Of a stretch of 64,000 nt of DNA, positions 52,090-62,232 are shown piece by piece (within the stretch, counting starts at the first letter, position 1; each line of letters starts with the position of its first letter). The stretch spans positions 8,424,033-8,488,032 of the forward strand of contig NC_135194.1 in NCBI RefSeq assembly GCF_050948175.1, read 5' to 3'. This DNA is from Xylocopa sonorina. Its lineage: Eukaryota; Arthropoda; Insecta; Hymenoptera; Apidae. A model generated the notes under the pieces. The model had not been told where the DNA came from, did not search any database, and saw only the letters and a list, made by a program, of their open reading frames with translations. Position numbers and translations under genes: made by a program.

Positions 52090-52111
52090 GTCCTTGCGAG
52101 GTCCTTGCGAG
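52090..52111. repeat. Direct 11-bp duplication
   Basis: gtccttgcgag occurs twice in immediate succession. Confidence 0.85.
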
Positions 52112-52120
52112 CCTGGTCCC

Positions 52121-53274
52121 GTATTGGCGATTGGACGGGGTTTTAAATTAATTTCTTTCGATTGCTTTATCGAGGGACCGTATTTTCTGATACCCGCTAA
52201 GTAGTTCGTTGGGAAAATATTGCGAACTGCCGTTTGAGTTTCTATGGAAAATATGGTGAAGTGGGTACTCGTTGCTTTGCATTTGATTGGATAATATTAA
52301 CGATGTCTTCAGATAGATCTCGTAGAAGGAACGGTTTGATAATGTTTAACACGATCCTACTACGCTATTTTGATAACATGTATTCATTTATAATTTGCAT
52401 TGGCTATGAACGATGCAATGCTAGAGATGTCACGTCGTTGCAGGCATAAATGCAACACGGAATGCTAGACCATAGATGCAGCACAATGGAGACAGCGCAG
52501 CTGTTGTATAATGCATGTAAAAATAAAAAAACCATCTCGCATGCCGATTCGATCGTATTGGTTATTTCTTTGAAAAGGAGAGCCATTTCATATCTGCTTT
52601 ACATAAACGGTAGCATAGAAATATTGTCCTTATTCCTGCTCGTATAGGGGTTGAAATAAAGCGAAAATATTGCCCGTTAATATAAAAAGAAATACGAGCG
52701 AGAGACACACGTTTGATCCTCTATCGTATATACAGGGATTTCTAAAATCGAAGAAAGTTGAATTTTCGTATATTTTTAATAACACATTTCTACCTTGCAG
52801 ACAAAAAAATCATTCATCTCTCGATGAAACGGTTTTATAGCGCGTTCCGGGGAACACTGTGTATATGAAAAGTTCGATCGAAAAGTACCACGGTGCAGAA
52901 CAGCAAGCATAACCAGAAAAAAATGAGGCAACAATCACCACCGCGTTGCGATGCAAAAGCGCAATTCCGCAAACGTTTACGCAGTTCAGAGCAACGATAA
53001 AGGTCGCATTCCCAGATCACTTAGAACCACGAGTTTAGATAAACGTCGAGCGGGGAACAGCTGTAATGAACATTCGAGAGCTCCATATTTGAATAATTGA
53101 TGATAGACGAACGAATAAAAGCCGGTGGAAAAAGAGAGAGAGAGAGAGTCGAGAAGCAGGATGGGGAGGAGAAAAACGCGGGGAACGGATTCGCGATAGA
53201 GAGAATCAAGTCCTGAGATCGCGTTTCCTTTTGTTTATTCGTCCTTTGTTTAATCGTCCACTCGGTCTTTTCAG
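52121..53274. other. Non-coding stretch
   Basis: AT-rich, with a GA tract at 53,133-53,148. No gene is supported. Confidence 0.55.
53133..53148. repeat. GA dinucleotide microsatellite
   Basis: A run of about eight GA/AG units. Confidence 0.85.
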
Positions 53275-53360
53275 GTTCGCCAGCTAATGGAAGAGCGGCT
53301 CAGAGTGTGTCAGTGGAACAGGTCGATATTCTGTCCGACGTGACCGAATTGAATCCATAG
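53275..53360 (+). CDS. Candidate terminal exon, product unknown
   Basis: A pyrimidine-rich acceptor (ccactcggtcttttcag) precedes 53,275. Entered in phase 1, a frame of 27 codons runs to TAG at 53,358-53,360. It starts SPANGRAAQSV and ends DVTELNP, a hydrophilic acidic tail with normal composition. AATAAA follows at 53,372-53,377, which is close for a poly(A) signal. Phase matches the donor at 27,325. If joined directly, the two would make a 50-residue anchored peptide. That link is inference. Confidence 0.22.
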
Positions 53361-55593
53361 TTCGCGGCGATAATAAAATGAAAAGGGTGAAACAAAAGTA
53401 AAGGCGGAATCCATTTGCTTGGCAACTCGTATGACCAGCAGACGGGGGAATCATTTCCGCGCGGTATGACCTGCATGCCAAGTTTCGCGTGTTTGCTCGG
53501 TCCGTGGCTGCGATCCATCATCCGCCGTGCTCCGGTTTATCTTTCCACGGACCCCATTATACCACCATGATCGAGTTCCTGACATATTTTTCGGGGATAA
53601 GAACGGCCAAGCCGATCGGAGGCCTTGAAAGTGGCCGATGTTTGATGAGAACATATATCAAAGTCCGGTGCCAATAGCCAGCCGTAAGGTTTTGCTGGAA
53701 ACTTGGTCCCGCCGTTAACGAGGTAATTCTATTCTACGAACAGGTCCTCGCTCTTTTGCTTCGGAATAAGAGAATATCAGAACTGTTTCAATTAATGCGG
53801 TTAAGAAGTTACATTACAGCTAAGAAACGAGCTGCGAGGCTATATTTCAGAATCTAAAGTTTTGCTACGTGGAACAGAAGTTAAGTAAAATTTGAGCAAG
53901 GAAATGGAGGATAAAAATGCTTGGTTAAATGTGTAAAATATTATGAACTAAGATAATACTGATATCGGTTTAATCGACTCGCAATCGATAATTGTTCGAT
54001 GGTATTATATTCAAGTAACATATAGATTATCGATGCATCAGTGTCGCGGCACAATAGTGACCCTGTCAATTATAATATAATACGCAAGAGAAGCGTGTTC
54101 GAGCTATAATAAATCATATTTGATCACAGCTCGTTGAAGCACATTTCTATTAGAGCGGATTCGGTTCTAGGTCATGTACCGCGTCGCGCGATCTTGATTG
54201 TTCTGCATTATTATGACGATATCTAAATATACTAAATTTCGAAATTAAAAACCACGGTTGACGCAAAATAATTATCAGTTGACCCTATAAAAAAGAATCT
54301 TATAATATTCAATTTATAAAATCAAGCAAACGCTTCACCTGAACGTCACCGAATTAAATTTCCTTTAATTTATGACGTAAAAAAATTCAAACCGTTCGAG
54401 TATCGATCGACAAATACCAGCTCACTGAAAAATGCCCCGAATCACCGTCCTCCTGAAAACAAAAGAAAAATATCAGCCCGCGCGAAGGCTCTTACACGCC
54501 CCTTCAAAATCCACTACGTGTCTGAAACTTAGAAGACCGCCTACGGTTACCAAGTAACCAGTCAGTCACCTGAACACGATCGCAGGTACCCCAGCCAGCC
54601 ATCGTCGAATAAGAGTCAGTTATTGCTCCTCGATTTACGGACCCCTTCGAGATCGCGTGGTGGAAGCGAAGGGTCGACAAGTTTGAATTGCCAGCTTCCG
54701 CGCGGCTGCGTCGGTCTGAAGTGCGGCTCTTAGCTCGGAGGTAAAAGGGCTAGGAATCTTTGAGCAGGAGAACACGAGGCAGGGAGGGTTATACACGCGG
54801 ATCGGCGCTGCCCTAGACCTTCGTACACCGACGAGCTTTACTTAGCCGAGCTTGCAATTCCGCGTCCCCGTTACGAGACCTCGGATCGCCTGGCCCTCCG
54901 GCTAGTCGGTGACCCACCCCTTTCTACCGTCCTCGCCTTCGAGTGTCTCTCCTCTTCTTCTTGCCACTCCGCGGCCTTTCGAATCCTACGATTCGAATCT
55001 CCCTCGCGCGTCGCTCCCTCGACTGGCTTACGCCCCCCGGTTTTACACCCCCGCGCGACGAGGGTTCGAACAATGTGGGTTATTACAGAGGGAAACTCGC
55101 GCTGGTACACCCAGCGACAAATGTTTTCGAAGCCTTTCGGTGTTTAATGCAAACGCTGTCATCCACGAGGCTGCTTATGCCTCTCGTTTGTCACTGTTGG
55201 GACGTCTGACTCTGGTTTGCTTGTACTACTGCGCGATTCTCTCGCGTTTCGACGGATGCAGTGGATTTCTGTTTCAGAGATTGGAGACGGGGTTGCGAGA
55301 TGATGATGAATGAAATGTAGTTTAATCGTTACGTCTGTCTGTTAGTATACTCGTTTTTAGAAGATATGTGGTTAAGGTAGAATTGATGAGGAACCTGTAT
55401 TGATTTTGTTCAAGAAAAGCAACTGTAAAGGAGCAACAAGAAAGGTAAGATTGGATAGCGTAAATCGATAGTATCGTAAATCGTGGAGGAAATATTTTTC
55501 GTATGATTCTCGAAAACAAGGAGCTTAAACGGCTATCGTATCGTGGATCGGCCATAAAGTTGTCTAGCTAGTTGAACACCGAATTCCGGCAGC
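53361..55593. other. Non-coding stretch
   Basis: AT-rich at 53,740-54,400, GC-rich at 54,540-55,260 with overlapping frames on both strands. No gene is supported. Confidence 0.55.
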
Positions 55594-55950
55594 ATGTTCG
55601 CAGCGTCCCTTTTCATTTTTCTTTATCTCTTCCCAGCCCCGGCCGTGCCCTCGTGCAGCCGCGTTATAGCGTTTCCTTGTACTGCAGTTTGCACTTTTAT
55701 ATTGGACGGGACAATCGAGACGCTTTTTGCCCGATTTAAAGCCGACGACTCGATGAGCCGAGCTATTCTTTCAATTCCGGTAAACACTCGCCGCGTCTTT
55801 ATAAGAAACGCTTCCTTTGTTCCGGAATTTTCCAGCTATTTACCAGACACTCGTGGTCAAGCTAAACTTCCTTTCTTCCTGTTCACGTATTTACGAAGCC
55901 GTCAAAGAAAGACAGATTATATGTCTGTACCCGTTGACTTTATTACATAA
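55594..55950 (+). CDS. Candidate secreted-type protein, 118 aa, unknown
   Basis: An ATG at 55,594 in a good context (A at -3) opens a 118-codon frame ending in TAA at 55,948-55,950. The N-terminus resembles a signal peptide: hydrophobic SLFIFLYLF followed by PAPAVPS, a plausible cleavage region near residues 18-20. The mature part would hold three cysteines early, then a mixed segment with TFILDGTIETLFARF and a basic stretch RSRQRK near the end. Arginine content is modest compared with neighbouring frames, and no long frame opposes it on the minus strand. No family is recognised, no poly(A) signal is obvious nearby, and chance remains possible. Confidence 0.25.
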   Translation: MFAASLFIFLYLFPAPAVPSCSRVIAFPCTAVCTFILDGTIETLFARFKADDSMSRAILSIPVNTRRVFIRNASFVPEFSSYLPDTRGQAKLPFFLFTYLRSRQRKTDYMSVPVDFIT

Positions 55951-58900
55951 GCAATTAACAAATACGAACGAAATTAAAGTATCGCTTCTTAGACCCTCGC
56001 TGCTTCGATTCGACCATCAAATTCCAGTTACAAAACAACGTCGAAGAATGACCGTGGCTCGAAGACGAGATCGTTTCCGGTCTAATTTCTCAACTCTAAC
56101 GTCGAGGCGGGACGAGGTTCACGGAGCACGTAAATTGGAACGGGTTAGCCTTAATCAATCGTCACTTTGTACCAGGAGAAATTGGTTATCGAGTCGTGCG
56201 GCTAATGGGAATTTCGAATGGCGAGAATCTCGCATTGAAAAGGGGGATTTCCGTGGGTCGAACGTCCGCGGCGAACGGACACGGGGCGAGTGTCCTCGAG
56301 TGCCAGACCTCGAGCGTCGATATTAATACGCCGTCGAAATTCGTATCGAGAAAGCGGGACCGACCTCGTTTCCGGGGCTCGTTGAGGCCGGCGTATCCCG
56401 CAATGCGCTCCGGAGGACGAAAATCTGGGCGAGTCCTCTCGCTAAACTGGCAGAGAGCATCTCCTGCCTGGGTGGAATAACGTCTCGCGGATACGGAAAA
56501 CTCGTTACGGCCGGAAGCGCGCTCTCGTTTCGCGAAGTTATCGCGAGAACAGTTTGCGGGACGGAGTTCACCATATTCAGACGTCGATTCCCGGCTCCAT
56601 TCGAGCATCCTAGCCTTTTTTTTTTGTCTGTTAGTATGATAGGAAGTCGTAAGTGGGTGACAAAGAAAGGGTACAGTCGCGAACAGAAGCGTACAATCCT
56701 GTTCAAAAGCGTCTAGACACTTACGCAGGATGTCGCGAGAGTCTTCATTGCGCGATACGTTAAATTCTACTATCATCATCGTTGAATTCTTTTTTCATAA
56801 TATATTACAATTGCATCCGAAAATCATAACGATCCAATTTCGCAGGCCCCATTCATCACTCTCGACGGACTCGTTCGCAGGCAAAAACCGCGCAACGAAT
56901 AACAAGAAACTCGAGGCCGCCCACTTGATTAACCAATTAATCAATCACGCCGAGCGAAACTAACAAGACTGCTTTGACGGAACAGAAACGAAGTTCGAGT
57001 TCCTAACGAATTTCCACCGTTGCTCGGTAAGGAACGGGCTCCTGCCGCGCCGCGGTGTACCGGAAGTGGATTTTCCGGTTGGAAGGCTCGCTAGCCAAGT
57101 CGAAAAATAATCGCAAGGGGGTGGAAGGGGATTACCGAGTGGGCGTAGCAGCGACCTTCCGCGCGGCGGGCGTGCTCGTTGGAAAAAGCGAGTTTCGGCA
57201 GGGAAAGCGAGGAGGAAACCGCGCCAAGCCTCTCTGTACCAGCCTGTCCGCGTGTTCAAGTTTTCCTGCATTGCGGAGGACTACGCGATACGTCTGGATA
57301 AAAGCCCATCTTCCGCTAAATCGCCGCCGCGAAACCCTTCTTCTCTTGCATTTTCGATCGCGTTCGGTTTGGTCAAGTTACTCGAACTTGAAAGAGCTCG
57401 ACGCGAAACGTACTTCTCTTCAGACTTTCCACTGACGTCGAGTCATCTATCGATTGTTCCGCTGTAACGTTACACGACGAACGCTTTGAAGGGAATGATA
57501 ATAAGAGTAGAAAGTAGCGCAGCTAGATAAGCGTAGGGGAAGAAGGTGAGACACCCGAGTGTAATAAATTATCGTCAAACCGGATCGATCGATATTATTA
57601 ATCGTTTGCCAGGCCGCTTTGCGCGGTTCGTCGGTGGTGGTTGTCTGTGTGCACATTCCTTCATCCGCACACAGAGGCTCGATGCGAGCGCAGTGACGCG
57701 GAAGTCCGGGCATTTTCCGGACAAAAGAAAGGCCCGATGAAAATGAACTCGGCTGGGATCGGGTTTGCTGGCTACGCCCGTAAGAACTTCGGAATTAAGA
57801 CCGGGTCGAGGTGAAGCGATAACGCCGATAATGCCAACCAGGAAGGAGCGGCAAGGACGCGGAGCTGCTCGAGAGATATGGCGCGTCGATCGCGGGGGCG
57901 TCCCGGCACGGTGGCGAACTTTGTCTTTCGAACCGTGGAGATATTTCATTTTTTGATCCCCCGCCGTCTTTGTCGGGAACTTCTCGCCGCGGTGAATTAC
58001 CGACAAGAAGTTTGGCGAACTTAGAATTCGCGGCAGGCTTTATCGTCGTCGCGAGAAAAGCACGCTATTTTCTTTGCGGCCGCCACTGGTTTCCTCCCTG
58101 TCGTGTCGTCGTAACGAGCGTTGTATTGAGACTTTTAAGTGTGTGCGGCTTGCAATGACTCGCTTGTACGGTGATATATTCATTGCACAGTGAAAAATTG
58201 TTGACGAATTAAAAGAAGCTGGCAAGGGTATTACAAATTTTGTTGCTATAAATTATAATCAATTTCTTGTCCATGCAGTGGATTGATAATAATTGTCAAA
58301 TAACATTTCGTACAGTACGAACTAATACAAATGAATAAACATGTTTCTCGCTGTAAATTATAATAAATTTGTCGTGTTTGAGAATTAATAACTGCGACAT
58401 GTCGAGCAGCAGAATAATGAAATAATTCAGAACGTACTTGCACGTAAATATTAATAAACGTTGAAAAATGTACAATGAAGTTTATTAAGCCCCATCGACT
58501 CGCGCTTAATACAGGACACGGTAGAATATTGCACCAACTTTCTACGTAACATTTGTGAAAAAGTGGAAACTATTAATGCGATTAAGTGTAATTTCCCTTC
58601 TGTTTTGTTTCGCCCTGCGTGAAACGAAATACTCATTCAGGATTCTAAAGCACGGCACAAAGGCGCATTAGACACAAAAGGCACACGGTGAAGCGTGGCC
58701 CGAGCTTTGTCCGCGGTCAGCGCGCGATATTTATTTTCATTGTGCAATTATCGTCGTAATGTCCATTTCTAATGCCGGAATATTACCGCGTTTACGCCGC
58801 GTGAATTACCGCGGCGCGAAGTAGTTACTCTTCGTGAACTTCCGCGCGAAAACTACCCCTACGAGTGAACCGACACTGATTAAATTGTCACTGCCTTAAA

Positions 58901-61620
58901 TCGTCACCGTGTCGTGATAAAAAATCGCATGGAATGGTAATAAAATTGAAATTAATGCCGTGTTATTCCTTTAATTTATACAGAGTAAAGGATAATTAAC
59001 AATATTGGATTTCGTGTACAATATTCATCAGAAAATACATACCTTTGCAATGTATCGTAGTTACAAATTTTTTTCAGAATAATCTGTATCTCTTTATATT
59101 ATTGCAATTTACGTTCATAATAATCTCTGGAACTTTTCCATGTTTGCTCAATCCAACTTTTTAATATCGTTGAAATGGTCGTATTTATAGAATGTAAAAT
59201 GAACGTAGCATCGAGACGAATAAAATTCGCGTTGGAATCGACGAGCGTGCCAAGAACACCTTTTCCTCGCGGACACCCCTTTCTGCACCACTGTACATTC
59301 TCCCCTGCGCACGTTCACGCACACTTTTGTCCGCGCACGCCCAAAGCCACTGGGTGGACACCGCCATGGGTGGTTCAGTGCATTCCACGGGGTTATATGC
59401 GTTCACTTTCTCCGCTCTGTCCTCCGTCTCTCGATGAAACTTTCTCCCGGCGAGGGTGTTGATACCACTGCGTGAATATGCATTCGCCTACTTGAATAAC
59501 GATTCAATTAGGCCTGTTGTTTTGTTCGATGCACTCTAGTGCACTCGACGAGAGTGAAGCACTCGTGCAAGTGTACAGGCTCCTCCTAAAGCACTCCACC
59601 GTGTTATTATTCCAAACTTTCGTTGAATATCTCGCTCCAAATTAATATTAACACTGTTGAATTATTCATTTTCCATTATAATTTTTCAGAGCTTTGCTGT
59701 ACACGATAAAGTTTCATTTCTATTTTGACATGAAACATCTAAAGTATAATTATCAGCTACAAGAAGGTTTCACTTTCTATCATAAATTTCTATGATCAGG
59801 CGGATCCTTTTAGCTGCAGCGTAATTTGAATTAACTTTCAAGATACACCATCTCGTACTGAGCTAAACAAAATATTTTCGTAACGCGCGATGCACAAACT
59901 CAAAGTAAACGCGTAAACCAAAAGACGATCAAGATCTCCGGCAACAATCATCTACAGCGGCAACAGAGCAAATGCATTGTCAGACTACAACAGTAATTTC
60001 CTGATGCATCCGCGTACCGCAACGCAGAATTCCAACGCAACCCTCGCATCTTACCCAACGAGCGATCGCTTAATTACCGAATAATCATCATGCCTGCGGA
60101 CCGACACGCGTACGGAAATCCGTCTCCAAACATTCGCTCCTCCTTCCAAACGGCGTCGCGTCGAATATCCTTCGCCCTCCGTCTCCGACACACAAAACGC
60201 ACTCGCAAACGTGCGTTTGGGAACATGTGTACACGTGTATATAATCTGCGACAAATCTGGTTGAATTATTTGAGAACAACGTCTTAAAAAGTCGAAATGT
60301 TCACCTACACTAAAAATGCTCTGCAGCTGAGTAATACACCCCTCGTTGATTATTTAATAACAGAGTTACGATAATTTTATGTGATGCCTTCAAGAGTCAC
60401 GATATTTTCACAAAATTGGAAACTTTAATTATTAACCTGTAGTAGTGCCTGCTAGTTTCACTCGAAGAAGTTCCCTCGCTCACGCGACAGGCCTTCTGCA
60501 CAATAGTACAAAGCAGGCGGCGATGCATCGCGTCGTCTACACATCGATTCGAGTTACGCCATTCTGAACGACCCTCTCAACCCCTGCGTCGTTACTTCGT
60601 CCTCCCTACGTCTTCGTTTCACGGTGCATCTGCTCCCCGGTCGTCCCCTGGCCTCGCTAAACACGCAGCCGCCTGGCTCGTAAACTTTTCCACCCTCGGT
60701 CTCGCGCGCGCGGTTAAACCGACCCACCCTCCGGCAGCCAGGCGCGCAAATCATCCGGGCCAACCTGGTGGATGTCGGTGGCGCCGGGTTCGAGAGGGAC
60801 TCGACGGTGTTTCGTTCGTCGGAAGGCGCCCTAGCGCGTACGAGCACGGTCGAGAGGCGTGGAAGAAAATAGCGGGAACACTGGGGACGAGCGAGGAACG
60901 AAAGAGGGGCGAGACACAAGGGTGCACCGGTTCGCTGAGCAAAAGTGGCAACGCTGGGCGACTTAGGGTCAAGAAGTTGAGGAGGGATCGGGGAAATACT
61001 TTCAACTGTCGATCGGACGAACGGAACGCGAGACTTCCGCGGTCAATGCGAATTAACTCGATGAGAGGAACGTGGGGAACGGTGACCCTGACCGCAAATG
61101 GTCCACGAGGTTTCTAGAGCCGTAGAATTGCGGGGGCTGATGTATGATCGGTGGATGGAAAGTAGTGTGGTCGCATGGTTAAGTATTCAGCGGAGAGAAC
61201 TCGTGACGGAGTCGTATGTTGGATTAGCTGTTACAAAGTTTCATTCGAACTCTATTTCTATTACAGTTTAGCTTCCAATTAAATTTGTCCAAGACATATG
61301 AAATTAGTTTTAACTTAGCGCTGCGCGAAAGAAATACGCTGACCGTACAAATGAAAGTCTCTAATGTACGAGAATTTTTTTCAACCACAATCTAGTGGAA
61401 CGAAGGACCTAACTCGAAAGTGGCAATTCGCGGTCCCGAGAGGAATTCGAGCACCTTATTCCCTTCGATTCGTTCCCCTGAATAGGTGTTCCCGTTTAGT
61501 TTCCATTTTACGACCACATCGTTATAGTAACGTATCCTATCAGTAGCGCGAAACCTTGAAATTCGTAGCAGAAAATTAAAATTTCCATTCTCAATTTCTA
61601 TACATGACTACAGACAATAG
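55951..61620. other. Non-coding stretch alternating GC-rich and AT-rich
   Basis: GC-rich at 56,050-56,580, 57,000-57,440, 57,750-58,130 and 60,560-61,150. AT-rich at 58,190-58,660, 58,920-59,170 and 59,590-59,760. Two overlapping long frames (55,817-56,326 plus, 56,186-56,779 minus) lie in GC-rich sequence and are arginine-rich. They are not called. A T-run lies at 56,616-56,625. Confidence 0.5.
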
Positions 61621-62232
61621 ATGAACACGTATGGTTCGCGTACGATGCAAGTTGTCCATGTTGAAACATCCTTTATAATAACCTGGCCAGTATTTCGTTT
61701 CCACTCGCCGTGTCTTGTCTTTTTCCTCTTGTCCACCAGGGCATGCGCCTTGGAGGCTTCACTTTTGTTCGGTCAAGCTATACACGAGCACTTCCTTTGC
61801 AGTCGTTCCCCTCCCCGAAGGACCGCGTCTCTCCCCCGTGAAATACGCCGCGCCATCCCGGATACTTCCGGGATAATAATTATTCCCATGGAGACGGCAG
61901 TCGCGGACCTTTATGAGACAAGAATTCCTGTCGTCTTGCCTGGGAGTTTATTTAACGGGGATGGTCGAAGTTCGACGACGGTATTCGGTTTAGCGAGCCG
62001 GCCATTGTTCGCCGCGATGAACGTTGATGAAGTTGCTGGAATACCCGCGGCATTGTTCGCGTTTATTTGCGTGCCAGTCAATCGCGATTGTTTTCGTCGC
62101 GGTAGAAAATGTTCGATTAAGTTTATTTCTCGGGACGATTTATGCGCGTCTGTTTGTTTGTGCTCTTGCTGCGACGAAAATGGGAACGGAAGAGATATCG
62201 GAAGGTTTCTTGTTGCGTTTTTTGCTGGATAA
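61621..62232 (+). CDS. Longest intact ATG frame (203 aa), unknown, doubtful
   Basis: An ATG-to-stop frame of 203 codons, the longest in the window. A hydrophobic stretch lies at about residues 30-52 (PCLVFFLLSTRACALEASLLFG). The middle part is of mixed composition with IIIIPMETAVADL, and the C-terminal third is cysteine-rich (ASVCLCSCCDENG). No domain is recognised. A 123-codon minus-strand frame overlaps its second half, and CpG-rich sequence lowers stop-codon frequency, so length alone is weak evidence. Confidence 0.15.
   Translation: MNTYGSRTMQVVHVETSFIITWPVFRFHSPCLVFFLLSTRACALEASLLFGQAIHEHFLCSRSPPRRTASLPREIRRAIPDTSGIIIIPMETAVADLYETRIPVVLPGSLFNGDGRSSTTVFGLASRPLFAAMNVDEVAGIPAALFAFICVPVNRDCFRRGRKCSIKFISRDDLCASVCLCSCCDENGNGRDIGRFLVAFFAG

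Larger units (their letters stand above)
48901..52120. other. CpG- and trinucleotide-rich block
   Basis: A long GC-rich block with many overlapping open frames on both strands. Contained items are TATAAAT-like sequence near 49,561, an AT microsatellite at about 50,324-50,370, a CCG/CCA-rich tract at 50,572-50,660, TATAAAAG at 51,112-51,119 and a GA tract at 51,454-51,469. A strong acceptor-like site before 51,644 (cctgtgtttacag) opens into frames that are all open because of composition. The block could be the promoter and 5' exon region of a gene, but I cannot name one or choose a frame. Confidence 0.35.

Noticed and set aside
56186..56779. 197-codon minus-strand frame
   Set aside because: Arginine- and serine-rich, opposed by long plus-strand frames in GC-rich DNA, no recognisable domain.
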